A program made the translations under genes and the position numbers. From assembly GCA_036563615.1 (NCBI GenBank), contig DATCMB010000009.1:124001-188000 (forward strand): DNA of 64,000 nucleotides, given 5' to 3'. Shown one piece after another: positions 35,121 to 44,210 of the stretch; the stretch's first letter is position 1; every line of letters begins with the position of its first letter. Origin of the DNA: Candidatus Binatia bacterium (GTDB lineage: Bacteria > Desulfobacterota > Binatia > UBA12015). The notes beneath the pieces were generated by a model, which saw only the letters and a list, made by a program, of their open reading frames with translations, did not search any database and was not told the origin of the DNA.

Positions 35121-36233
35121 TCAGCGGCGCCGGACGGTTCCACGCGACGTGACGAGGCGGTACCCCGCCTGGCAGTAATCGAAGGCCCGCTTGGGGTCGG
35201 TCGCCATCGCCTTGCGACCCGCGTCGACCAGCGCCTGGGGTTGAGGTGTCGGCGAGTATCCCGCGGCAGCCGTCTCGTCGATCGCTGCCTGCGCCTCGTC
35301 GCAGGCCTCCTCGAGGCGCGTCGTGTAGTTGACGTTGAGGCGTCGCACGGACTTCTCGCGCAGATCGCCCTCGAGCAGGACCTCGAGCACGAGATCCGCC
35401 TGGCGGTGGGCCTCGGCGAGGCGCGTTCGCACGGAGGCCTTGAAGGCCTGCAGGTCCTCGTGCAGGTGGCCGAGGCGCTTGTAGGTGCCGGCCATCTGCG
35501 CCGTCTCGACCGCGCCGTCGCACAAGCCGATCATGTCGAGCTCCATCTGCACGAACTCGACGGCCCACTTCGCCTCTGCGACGAGCAGCTCGGCGACCGC
35601 GAGGACGATGTCGATCGGCAGGCAAGCGAGCGACGTGTTGGCGCCCGATCCGGCCACGATCGTCGTCTGATCGCAGGCGCGGCTGAGGCCGTCCCAGACG
35701 CCGCGCGCGAACGCGTAGAGGATCTCGAACTGCTCGACGGTCTTCGTGGCGGTGTTCAGGTCCCGGAGCTTGACGAATCCCTCGTGCGTGTCGGACGTGG
35801 TCCTGCCCGGAATCTCCTGCGCGTCGCAGAAGTCACCGCTGATGTCCGGCCACGGAGCCTCGGGCAACGGCCCGTTGCCATGACTCAAGATCGACTCCGG
35901 CGGGCGCGCCGTCTGGAGCGTCGCGGCGCTCGCCCTCGCGAGCGCGGTCGCACGCGACTCCGCGAGACCTGCCTGGACCTCCGCTTCCAGCGGCGCGGCC
36001 TCGAAGAGCTTCTCGGCGAGCGGCGTGAGGTCCGTGTCGCCGTACACCGCCTCGAGATCCTGCGGTGGCGTCGCGGCGACCGCCTCACGGAAGCGTCGAG
36101 CCTCGTCCGCGCGACCGAGCTGCTCGAGCGCGACGGCGAGCTGCTCGAGCTGCCGCTCGACGTTCGTGGCGGCCCTGGCAGGCCCGGAGAGGGCGAGGCC
36201 GAGCATCGCGCAAGCAAGAAGGAAGGTTCGCAT
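35121..36233 (-). CDS. exported helical protein, unrecognised family (paralog B)
   Basis: The 370-residue protein has a signal peptide (FLLACAMLGLALSGPARAA). It shares with paralog A the segments VYGDTDLTPL, DGLSRACDQ, LACLPIDIVLAVAELLVAEAKWAV, VLLEGDLREK, LNVNYTTRLEEACDEAQAAI and DPKRAFDYCQAGYRLVT. Identity by eye is roughly 35-40%. The conserved SRACDQ, two Cys near CLPxDIV and the C-terminal YC/LC pattern look structural. The next gene on its strand starts 40 bases after its stop. The function is unknown. Confidence 0.75.
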   Translation of the reverse strand: MRTFLLACAMLGLALSGPARAATNVERQLEQLAVALEQLGRADEARRFREAVAATPPQDLEAVYGDTDLTPLAEKLFEAAPLEAEVQAGLAESRATALARASAATLQTARPPESILSHGNGPLPEAPWPDISGDFCDAQEIPGRTTSDTHEGFVKLRDLNTATKTVEQFEILYAFARGVWDGLSRACDQTTIVAGSGANTSLACLPIDIVLAVAELLVAEAKWAVEFVQMELDMIGLCDGAVETAQMAGTYKRLGHLHEDLQAFKASVRTRLAEAHRQADLVLEVLLEGDLREKSVRRLNVNYTTRLEEACDEAQAAIDETAAAGYSPTPQPQALVDAGRKAMATDPKRAFDYCQAGYRLVTSRGTVRRR

Positions 36234-36604
36234 AGGTGGCCCCTCGTTCTCGTCGACCCGCCGGCAACCAACGGGCGCTGCAAACTCACGATGCGCCGAG
36301 ATCTCGAAGATCCGGGCGCGTTCGCGGCCGCTCGCCTATCACAATCGTCGCGGACGTCGCGATGATCGTTTCTGACAAAAAATTGATTTGAGACGACAAA
36401 ACGCGCCCGGAGGCGTCCTATCCAATTTTTGCGCGGATGTTGCTGCTCCGCGCCAAGCCTTGGAAAGGGCGACGCTCTGGGCGCGCTGGTCGCAAGCGCG
36501 GGCCGCGCGCGGTCTCGGGCGCGCGCGAGAGAAGCGTCGACGTCGCTCGGGGGACGGCTCAGCGGGTCAGCGGAGCCCGCCCCGCCGCCGCGCCAACGTC
36601 GGCG
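36234..36604. other. intergenic region with AT-rich pocket
   Basis: This 371-base stretch upstream of paralog B has no supported gene. Bases about 36366-36436 are strikingly AT-rich for this window (TTTCTGACAAAAAATTGATTTG, then CCAATTTTTG), which probably marks the promoter region of the three-gene minus-strand set. I could not choose a convincing -35/-10 pair. Confidence 0.5.
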
Positions 36605-38578
36605 TCAGGAGCGCTCGCAGACGAGCTGCAGCCGATCCGCGTCGCGCCGCTTGCCGGCGAACGCGCGCGCGGCGACCGTCTGCGCGACGCGCTTGCGGCT
36701 GCCGAGCTCGAGCGCAATCTCGACCGCGTTCCCGCACGCGCTCGGCGCGAGGCCCGGCACCGGACGGCCGACCAGCGAGCCGAGGCTCGCGGCGAGCGCT
36801 GCGGCCGTCTCCGGCGCGCGCCTCGCGACCGGCTTCATGAGCCGGACCCCGGTGAGCGGCTCCGGCGTGCAGGCGGCGAAGCGCGAGTCCACGGTCGGCG
36901 CGCACGGCGCGACGGCGATCACGCAGCGGCCCGGCGTGGCGTCGAGGTCGCAGGTCGGGTCGTTGTCCCGGCACACGATCCGCCCGGTCGGGAAGGGGAC
37001 GCCTTGCTTGACGCGGCTCGCCGAGACGCCGCTCACGCTCCACTCGAGCAGGCACTCGTTGCGCTTCTCCGTGCCGCCGGGAATCAGCGTGCGGCGCGTC
37101 GGCGTGTCGGCGTTCAGCAGCCGCATGCGGTCGTTGAGCACGACGTACGGCTCGTCGTGCAGGTCGACGATGCCCCAGTTGTTGTCCTCGCCGTCGAAGC
37201 GCCCCTCGATCGGCTGGTCGGCGTGCTTGAACCAGTGCGTGCCGACGACGTACGGCCGCTGCACCGCACGGCGCGTGTACGCGCTGAACGCGTCGGCGCG
37301 CGCCGCCTGCGTCGGCAACGTCGGATAGAACGGCGGGAAGGTGTTGGGCAGCTCCGACTCGGCGGAGCGGTAGCCGTACTCGCTGATCAGGATCGGCTTG
37401 CCGGTGAGCGCGTAGAGCGTGTCGACGTCGTCGAACATGCGCGCCGCCTGGATGTAGCCGGCCTGCGCGGCGAGCTGCTGCGCGAGGTCGAACCACACCG
37501 CCCCGAACTCGTAGTAGTTCGTGCTCAGCACGTCGACGTACGGACCCGCCGCCGCCGCAACTTCGGGCGGCGTCGAGTACGAGAGGAAGCGCGCGCCGAG
37601 GATCAGCATCGTCGGCGAGACGGCGCGCAGCGCGTCGTGCACGGTGCGGAAGTACTGCTCCGCGACCACGCCGGTGAACGCGTGCCGCACCGCCTGGCGC
37701 GCCGGAGCGTCGGTCTGCCAGTCCGCGCCGAGCTCGGTGAGGGTCTGCACGTCGTCGAAGCTCGCGAGCGAGAGCCCGAAGTCGGCGTTGAAGGCGGCGA
37801 CGTCGCCGCCGTAGCGCGTCTCGAGATAGCTCTGCAGCGCCACCTTGCCGGGGGCGCCCGCGGGCAGGCGGAAGTAGGCGTCGAAGATCGGCTGCGTCAA
37901 GATCAAAGGCGGACCCCAGCCGAGCTCGTTGTCGCTGAACACGCCGATGCACCACGGGTCGGCGGCGCAGCTCGCGGCTTTCGCCGCCTCGACGCTCGCG
38001 CCCGCGACGAACGCGGGAGCGAAGTAGTCGCGCACCGGCTGCCCGGTGAGCCCGTTCGGCACGTCCGGCACCGCGGGCGCGTGCTGCGCGAAGCCGAGGA
38101 TCGGCGTGTAGGGCATCACCTGGACGAAGAGCCCGTAGTCGCTCCACGAGCCGATCGTGTTGACGTGGATGTCGAGCAGGCGGATGAGCGTGACCTCGGC
38201 CCACGCGGTCGCGCTGCCGTAGCGCGCGAGAACGTTGTCGCGGTACGGCGCGGTGCCGATCGTCGGTGCGAAGTCGCCTTCCACGCGCACGCCGACGATG
38301 CCCGCGGAGAACATCCCGTGCCCGTCCGGCGTGACGAGCCACCAGACGCCGTCGATCTGCTCGGTGCGGAAGCGTCCGGTCGCGGTGGTCGAGACGCCGA
38401 GCCAGCCGCCGAACGGATCGAAGCCGGGCTGCGCGTCCGCGTGCGGCGGGACGGCCAAGTCGGCGACGGCGAGCGCGAGCCAGGCGAGCAGGCCGCAGAC
38501 GGCGCGGCTCGGGAAGCGCGCCCGCGAGGACGCGGTCGAAGCTGGCACGGGAAGCAGGGCAGGAGCGACGCGTGGCAT
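36605..38578 (-). CDS. secreted glycoside hydrolase, clan GH-A (agarase-like)
   Basis: The 657-residue protein has a signal peptide (LLAWLALAVADLAVPPHADA, about 30-50). Its TIM-barrel region (about 55-480) opens GGWLGVSTTATGRFRTEQIDGVWWLVTPDG, as in agarase-like enzymes. The putative acid/base Glu is in GVFSDNELGWG (about 217) and the nucleophile Glu in LISEYGYRS (about 398). The GTHWFKHADQP strand end is also typical. A C-terminal Cys-containing domain of about 130 residues is unassigned. The TonB receptor gene lies 117 bases upstream on the same strand, so polysaccharide breakdown and uptake may be linked; substrate unknown. Confidence 0.8.
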   Translation of the reverse strand: MPRVAPALLPVPASTASSRARFPSRAVCGLLAWLALAVADLAVPPHADAQPGFDPFGGWLGVSTTATGRFRTEQIDGVWWLVTPDGHGMFSAGIVGVRVEGDFAPTIGTAPYRDNVLARYGSATAWAEVTLIRLLDIHVNTIGSWSDYGLFVQVMPYTPILGFAQHAPAVPDVPNGLTGQPVRDYFAPAFVAGASVEAAKAASCAADPWCIGVFSDNELGWGPPLILTQPIFDAYFRLPAGAPGKVALQSYLETRYGGDVAAFNADFGLSLASFDDVQTLTELGADWQTDAPARQAVRHAFTGVVAEQYFRTVHDALRAVSPTMLILGARFLSYSTPPEVAAAAGPYVDVLSTNYYEFGAVWFDLAQQLAAQAGYIQAARMFDDVDTLYALTGKPILISEYGYRSAESELPNTFPPFYPTLPTQAARADAFSAYTRRAVQRPYVVGTHWFKHADQPIEGRFDGEDNNWGIVDLHDEPYVVLNDRMRLLNADTPTRRTLIPGGTEKRNECLLEWSVSGVSASRVKQGVPFPTGRIVCRDNDPTCDLDATPGRCVIAVAPCAPTVDSRFAACTPEPLTGVRLMKPVARRAPETAAALAASLGSLVGRPVPGLAPSACGNAVEIALELGSRKRVAQTVAARAFAGKRRDADRLQLVCERS

Positions 38579-38695
38579 GGCGGGCGATGTACGCCATTTG
38601 GCCGGTGCCGGGGAAGACGTGAAGTCCTCCGGCGCGCGCGTGGCAGGCGCCGCAGCTACCGTCGTCGGCCGGCCGCGGCGCCGGGCTCTCCCGGC

Positions 38696-41191
38696 TCAGA
38701 GCCGGTAGCTGATCTCCGCGCCGAAGGTACGCGGCAGCTGGTAGTAGCGCGTCAACGTTCCGGCCGGCAGCAGGTTGAAGGCGAAGTCGAAGTAGGCCTC
38801 GTCGGTGAGGTTCTTCGCCCACAGCGCGACCTCGGCGCGGCCGTCCATGAGCTCGTAGGCGAGGCGCGCGTTGAGTAGGTTGTACCCCGGCTGCGTGCCC
38901 TGCGGCACCTCGGGCGCGATGTAGATGACGTCGCTCTGGTAGTACCACTCGAGGCGCGGCGTGATCCAACCGTCGAGCCACGACGGCCCGCCCGGCGAGA
39001 TCGGGTGCGAGTACTGGACCGCGAGGAACGTCTGCACCTCGGGGACGTACGGGAAGCGCTGTCCGGCGCGATTGATCGGATCGCCGGTCGCGGCGCTCAC
39101 CGACTCGAAGTCGGTGAAGCGCCCGTGGAACAGCGCGACCGATCCTTGAATCGACAGCCCCTGCATCGGCAGCGCGAGCGCCTCGAGCTCGAGGCCGCGC
39201 AGCTTCGCGCTCGCCGCGTTCAGCACGACGGCGCGCGGGTCGAACGCGTTCGTGCTGGCGACGATCGTCTGCACCTGCAGGTCGTCGTAGAGCGACTGGT
39301 AGAGCGCGAGGTTCAGCGTCAAGCGGCGGTCGAAGGACGACGTCTTGATGCCGACCTCGGACGAATCGAGGTGCTCGGGCGCGACCGGGTCGATGCCGTC
39401 GGGCTGCGTCGGCGTCACCACCGCGTCGAAGCCGCCGCCGCGGAAGCCGCGCGCGTAGGTGAAGTAGGCGAGCGCGTGCTGCAGCGGCGTGCCGTCGAGG
39501 AGCGACTCGGGCGCCTTCGCGGCGAGGCTCGCCGTCGGCGTCCACGCGTCGTAGACCCTGCGCGCCGAGTCGGCGAACAGCGGCGTCGGGTTGTCGAACG
39601 GTGACGTCCACCAGACGTCCGCGCCCTTCTTCTCCTGCGTGTAGCGCAGGCCGCCGGTGAGGCCCAGCCACGGCGTCAGCTCGTAGGTCCCCTGGCCGAA
39701 CAGCGCCCAGGTCCAGTTGTCGATGTCGATGCGGTTCTTCGCGCGGATGTTCACGACCTGCGGCAGCGCCCAGATGTCGGCGTCGAGGCCGCCGTCCTCC
39801 CATTCCGCGAACACGCCGGCGACGAACGGCAGCCGGCCGTCGAGCGCCGTGCCCGTGACCTGCAGCTCCTGGCTCACCTGCCGCTGGTGACGCGGTCCGC
39901 CGTTGCCGATGCCCGCGCCGCCGGCCTCGCTCTGCCGTGCGAGGAAGAAGCGCGTCATGTCGACGTCGATGCGCGCGCGCAGCGTCTGCTCCTGCACCGC
40001 GGTCAACGATCGCACCGCGAGCCCGTCGACCAGCCCCGGCAGGTCGATCTTCGCGCGCGCGTCGAGCCACGTGCCCCAGCTCTCGCTGTCGATCAGCGAG
40101 GCGACGTCGGACTGCACGTCGAACGGCCGCGACGCCTTGCACGCGTCGAAGTACGTCTCGCCGGTCACGGGATCCGGCGGCAGCAGCGCGCCGAAGGCGC
40201 CGGCGGTGCGGAACACGCACTGGCCGCCGCGCTGCTTCGAGTGGTTCTTGGTCCACGACCCGGTGAGGTCGATCGTCGCGTCGTCGGCGGGCACGAAGCG
40301 CAAGGTGCCGAGGAACGCGAGCGAGTCGAGGTCGGACAGCGACTCGTCGCGGTACGAGTTCCAGACGTAGCCGTCGCGCTGCGACGAGCCGAACGCGACC
40401 CGCGTGAACATCCGGTCGCCGAGCCCCGCGAAGTCGACCGGGAAGTTCAGCATCGCGCGGGTGTCGAGGCTGCCGTAGTTGCCCGGGCGCAGCATCGCCG
40501 CCGCGGCGAGGTCTTTTCCTGGCTTGACGGTGTCGACCTTGATCGCGCCGCCGACCGTGTTCTTGCCGTAGAGCGTCCCCTGCGGGCCCCGCAGCACCTC
40601 GATCCGCTCGACGTCGACCAGCTCGAGGAGCTGTCCGGCGGCGCGCGGCAGGAAGACGCCGTCGACGTAGACGCCGACCCCGGGATCGAAGGCGAGGCCC
40701 GGCAAGAGGCCCGGCGGCGAGCCGACGCCGCGCAGGAAAAACTGCGGCCGTCCCGCTTGATCGCGCGCCACGACCAGGCTCGGCACGAGCTGCTGGATCT
40801 GATCGAGGCGGCTCACCTCGGATGCGCGCAGGTCGTCGTTCGACAGCACGGTGACGGAGACCGGCACGTCCTCGAGCGACTCCTCGCGACGCCGCGCCGA
40901 CACGACGATCTCGTCGATCGCGAACGCCTCGGGCACGATCGCGTCGTCGGTGGCCGGGGCGTCTGCAGCCGCTGCGGGTGAGGCCGTGCTTCCGGCGTCG
41001 GCGGGCGTGCTGCCGTCCGCGGCGCGCGCGGGCTTCGGCGTCGGCGCGGCGAGCGGCGCGGGCGTCGCCGCCGGAGCGGAGGCTTCCGCGGCGAGCGACT
41101 GCGGCGCTCCTCCTGCGAACGCGAGCGGTGCGATCAGCAGGGCGACGAGGCTGTACCGGCGGAAGCTGTCGAGACGAGCCGGCTCAGACAC
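38696..41191 (-). CDS. TonB-dependent receptor
   Basis: The 831-residue protein has a signal peptide (LIAPLAFAGGAPQSLAAEA), an Ala/Pro-rich linker, a TonB-box region (IDEIVVSARRREESLEDVPV, about 90-110), and a plug domain with FFLRGVG, GVYVDGVFLPR and IEVLRGPQGTLYGKNTVGG (about 150-225). A 22-strand barrel follows, ending AEISYRL. The style resembles receptors for non-siderophore substrates in aquatic bacteria. The start overlaps the small membrane protein gene by eight bases. With a nearby glycoside hydrolase, a glycan ligand is possible. Confidence 0.93.
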   Translation of the reverse strand: MSEPARLDSFRRYSLVALLIAPLAFAGGAPQSLAAEASAPAATPAPLAAPTPKPARAADGSTPADAGSTASPAAAADAPATDDAIVPEAFAIDEIVVSARRREESLEDVPVSVTVLSNDDLRASEVSRLDQIQQLVPSLVVARDQAGRPQFFLRGVGSPPGLLPGLAFDPGVGVYVDGVFLPRAAGQLLELVDVERIEVLRGPQGTLYGKNTVGGAIKVDTVKPGKDLAAAAMLRPGNYGSLDTRAMLNFPVDFAGLGDRMFTRVAFGSSQRDGYVWNSYRDESLSDLDSLAFLGTLRFVPADDATIDLTGSWTKNHSKQRGGQCVFRTAGAFGALLPPDPVTGETYFDACKASRPFDVQSDVASLIDSESWGTWLDARAKIDLPGLVDGLAVRSLTAVQEQTLRARIDVDMTRFFLARQSEAGGAGIGNGGPRHQRQVSQELQVTGTALDGRLPFVAGVFAEWEDGGLDADIWALPQVVNIRAKNRIDIDNWTWALFGQGTYELTPWLGLTGGLRYTQEKKGADVWWTSPFDNPTPLFADSARRVYDAWTPTASLAAKAPESLLDGTPLQHALAYFTYARGFRGGGFDAVVTPTQPDGIDPVAPEHLDSSEVGIKTSSFDRRLTLNLALYQSLYDDLQVQTIVASTNAFDPRAVVLNAASAKLRGLELEALALPMQGLSIQGSVALFHGRFTDFESVSAATGDPINRAGQRFPYVPEVQTFLAVQYSHPISPGGPSWLDGWITPRLEWYYQSDVIYIAPEVPQGTQPGYNLLNARLAYELMDGRAEVALWAKNLTDEAYFDFAFNLLPAGTLTRYYQLPRTFGAEISYRL

Positions 41192-41666
41192 CCCGGACCG
41201 CGAACAGCATCAGGACGTAGATCGTGGTGATCACCGCCAGCCCGACGCGCGGTACGATCTTGAGCTTGACGTGCACGTCTTCCACCACGTCCTGACCGAT
41301 GTCGGGCCGCCCGATGCCGACCCGGCGCGCGAGGCGGTCCTCCATGAAGAAGTGGAAGCCGATCAGCAGCCCGCCGAGGCTGCCGCCGATCAGGATGCAC
41401 AGGCCCCAGCGTCCGTCGGTGAGCACGCGCCAGTCGCCCGCCGTGAAGCGGTAGAGCAGCAGCGCGCCCGTCACCGCGACCGTGCCGGCGAGCACCGACG
41501 CCAGACGAAACACGCGCGGGAAGACCGTTGCGAGGAAGTCGCGCCGCGCCGCCCCCGTGTAGCTCGACAGGGTCGGCACCAGGATCAGGTTGATCACCAG
41601 CACCTCGCCGAGCCAGCACGACGCTGCGAGGACATGTAGTGCGCGCACGAAGACCAGCCAGTCCAT
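41184..41666 (-). CDS. small integral membrane protein (CopD/DUF2269-like)
   Basis: The 160-residue protein has four membrane helices: FVRALHVLAASCWLGEVLVI, RLASVLAGTVAVTGALLLY, WGLCILIGGSLGGLLIGFHFF, and VGLAVITTIYVLMLFAV. The RALHVLAASCWLGEVL start, with a His in helix 1, resembles CopD-like and DUF2269-type proteins, which may bind metal or heme. GGGAGGGGCG lies immediately before the ATG. Its stop overlaps the start of the TonB receptor gene, so they are cotranscribed; it might assist metal or receptor function. Confidence 0.75.
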   Translation of the reverse strand: MDWLVFVRALHVLAASCWLGEVLVINLILVPTLSSYTGAARRDFLATVFPRVFRLASVLAGTVAVTGALLLYRFTAGDWRVLTDGRWGLCILIGGSLGGLLIGFHFFMEDRLARRVGIGRPDIGQDVVEDVHVKLKIVPRVGLAVITTIYVLMLFAVRGV

Positions 41667-41730
41667 TCGCCCCTCCCGGTGCGAACGTCCGCGCCGCGAC
41701 CGGAGAAATTGCTGAAATTGATTACCGATT

Positions 41731-41742
41731 TCGACTAGTCGA
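41731..41742. promoter_or_regulatory. 12-base palindrome upstream of the membrane protein/TonB receptor genes
   Basis: TCGACTAGTCGA is a perfect palindrome in an AT-rich patch (41704-41745) that also contains repeated AAATTG motifs. It lies 65 bases upstream of the membrane-protein ATG on the minus strand, a suitable place for an operator. The regulator is unknown. Confidence 0.4.
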
Positions 41743-41946
41743 CGCCGCGCGGAGTGGCAAGGGCGCACCCGCCCCTGACGGCGAGCCGGCGAGTGTCGCC
41801 CGGGCGGACGCGTCGGCCGCCAGACTCCGTCGTGGACATTGCGGCGAGCGGAAGTGGCGGCGGTGGGCCAGCGACCGCCGCGCGGCCAATTCCTCCGACT
41901 CCCGCCGGCGCGTCGATGCCTCGAGCCCGCGTCCGCGAGCGCCGAC

Positions 41947-42897
41947 CTACGAGCCGCCGCGCACGGCACGGACCGGATTGGCGTTCGGCTTGAGGTCGAG
42001 CGACGTGAAGCCGCCCTTGAACGAGACGAGCCACGCGCGCAGCGGGTCGTCCGCGTACGACGTCGAGGTCCAGTGGTCCCAGGACGCCGTGCAGCTACAC
42101 GTGAGCACGGTGCAGCCGGGCGCGCACGCGGTGTCGAACTCGGGAAACGCGGCGGGGTCGGCGGCACCGAGGTTCCGCAAGCTCTCGAGCTCGAAGACGT
42201 TCGGCAGGCGCCAGTCGGTGTAGCCCGCGAAGCCCTCGCCCGCGTTGAGCGTCGCGAGGAAGACCGTCACGACCGTCCCGTTCAGCTCGGACGGCGAGCC
42301 TTCGACGCTCCAGGTGTAGATGTCGTCCACGTCGTGGATCGAGCCGTCGCGGGACTTCTTCTCCCACATGAGCCCGGTCCTGACGTCGGTGATCGTGCCG
42401 TCGCCGTTGTCGACGAAGTCGCGCGCGACACCGCGCTGCAGGTCACCGTCGCTGCCGGTGCCGTAACGGATCGTCTGTCCCGTCTTGAGTAGCGGCGCGC
42501 GCGGGAGCGCCTCGCACGTAGCCGGATCGCCCGCGCAGTCCGGAAGCGCCGCACCGCTCGTGACGGCTTCGACCACGACATCCGTGCATTGCGTCAAGTA
42601 GTCACCGAAGGCGGACGCCGTCTCGGTCACGGCGCAGCTCGCCCCGTGCCGCGCCTGCGCCCGCGCAAACGCACTGGTCAGCTTCCGCGCGCATCGCGCG
42701 AGCGCGTCCGCGCGCTGCGACGGACGGCGCATCGTCGCGTGGCGCGACTCGGCGTCGAAGCGGCACTGTACGTACGTCGCCAAGGCACGCTCGAGGTCGG
42801 CGGCGCAGCGCTCGCTGGCCGTCGGACGGCCCGCGTGCGCGGCGGTGGCGAGCAGGCAAACGAGAAGCGCCGTCAGGGCGATGGCTCGGGCTCTCAC
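41947..42897 (-). CDS. exported DUF1566 domain protein
   Basis: From GTG 42897 (AAGGAGAG seven bases upstream) the protein has 316 residues with a signal peptide (ALTALLVCLLATAAHA). Residues 24-140 form a Cys-rich helical domain. The C-terminal DUF1566/Lcl-C domain (about 155-316) shows VDNGDGTITDVRTGLMWEKK, YTDWRLPNVFELESL, HWTSTSYADD and a terminal VRAVRGG. This C-type-lectin-like fold occurs in many secreted proteins, where it may bind ligands. The function of the whole is unknown. Confidence 0.85.
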   Translation of the reverse strand: MRARAIALTALLVCLLATAAHAGRPTASERCAADLERALATYVQCRFDAESRHATMRRPSQRADALARCARKLTSAFARAQARHGASCAVTETASAFGDYLTQCTDVVVEAVTSGAALPDCAGDPATCEALPRAPLLKTGQTIRYGTGSDGDLQRGVARDFVDNGDGTITDVRTGLMWEKKSRDGSIHDVDDIYTWSVEGSPSELNGTVVTVFLATLNAGEGFAGYTDWRLPNVFELESLRNLGAADPAAFPEFDTACAPGCTVLTCSCTASWDHWTSTSYADDPLRAWLVSFKGGFTSLDLKPNANPVRAVRGGS

Positions 42898-43012
42898 GTG
42901 CGGTCTCTCCTTCGAAGCGAAGCCCGGGCATGAGACGTCGGAGCGGGCTCTCGTCTTCTTGGCAAGCGTGAAACGCCGGTCAAGCCCAAATCCGAGCGGG
43001 ATGGACGATCGG

Positions 43013-43892
43013 CTACGGCGTGCCGTGCGTGAAGCGGCCGTCCATCATCGTCATGTCGACGCGCGTCTGCGCGATCTCGTGCGGGTCGATGTCGAACAGG
43101 TTGCGCTCGAGCACGACCAGATCCGCGCGCTTCCCGACCTCGATCGATCCGATCTGGTGGTCGAGGCGGAGCTGGCGCGCGCTGCCCATGGTGCTGGCGC
43201 GGATCGCCTGCGCGAGGTCGAGACGCTCGCCTGCCGGCTCGAGCACCGGCGCGCCGGGCTTGCCGACGAGTTGACGCGTGACACCGCGACCTGCAGCGAG
43301 TCGAGCTTGTACGTCGAGAAGTAGCCGGCCGCCGGCCAGTCCGTGCCGAACGACACCTCGCCGCCGGATTCATGTGCGCCTCGACGAACCCCGGCAGCAT
43401 CTTGCGACCCACGAGCTCGACGACCGTGGTGTCGGGCCCAGTGAATTTTGCGATTTCTTGGTCCGAGCCGACGGCGACGATCGCTCCGTCACGGATCGCG
43501 ACCGCCTCGGCCCACGGGCGCTTCGGGTCGACGGTGTAAACGCGGCTGCCGCGGAAGACGACCGACGCCGGTGACGCATCGCTTGCGGTACCGGTCGCGA
43601 CCGTACCGCCTGCCGGCTCGGTCTTCGCCGCGGGTGTCGCGGACGCGTCGGCTGCGACGGCGGGGCGCGGTCCGACGACGCCTCCGGCCGTCGACGCCAG
43701 GGCCTGCACGAGTTCGCAGGTCAGACACATCGCAGCGCCCTCTTCTTCGTGCGCATCGCTGACGGTCGCGCGCACGACGCTGGGCGTGAACGCGGACTTC
43801 TCGAGGCTGGCTCGCGTGCCGGCCTCGCCGCCCGTGAGAAAGCCTCCCAGAAGCGCGGCGACGACGAACGCCCGAGCCGTGATCTTGCGCAT
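43013..43892 (-). pseudogene. amidohydrolase (YtcJ-like), internal deletion plus frameshift
   Basis: From ATG 43892 the frame gives a signal peptide, then FRGSRVYTVDPKRPWAEAVA and GRKMLPGFVEAHMN, the N-terminal part of amidohydrolase-3 proteins. It then jumps, in another frame, to GEVSFGTDWPAAGYFSTYK (about 43365), from the C-terminal third. A second frame change near 43277 is needed to reach APVLEPAGERLDLAQAIRAS and IGSIEVGKRADLVVLERNLFDI. About 300 central residues, including most metal ligands, are missing, so it is non-functional. Confidence 0.8.
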
Positions 43893-44210
43893 CGTGACTT
43901 CTCCCGCGCCATCCGGCGGCAACGCGCTCCGGCCACCTCGCGGCGAGCACGACGGCGCAGCGACGAGCGCGCCGCTCGCGCGCGTTCCTTTCGTGCAGCG
44001 ACGGCGGCCGAGCGGCACGCGACGCCGCCTGGACGCGGTGCCTGTCGCTCGTTTCGACGGCGATCGGATCGAACTTTGGAGGACAGGCGAGGTCGACTTC
44101 GCGCGCGGCGCGTGCAGCCCGAGCGCTGTTCCCGGCCGCGGAAACGGCGACTGCAGCGCGCGGGGGCGCACCATTGACGGAGTGCCCGGAGCCAGGCTCA
44201 ACTGCCGGGC
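43893..44210. other. intergenic region without a recognised gene
   Basis: This 318-base region lies between the broken amidohydrolase (minus) and the acyl-CoA dehydrogenase (plus). I see no credible gene, hairpin or operator here. GGAGGACAGG (about 44079) is a stray purine tract, too far from the dehydrogenase ATG to serve it. Confidence 0.5.

Noticed and set aside
31796-35152. A 1118-codon plus-strand frame
   Set aside because: It lies opposite three minus-strand genes that have signal peptides and paralogy. It is Arg/Ala-rich shadow sequence.
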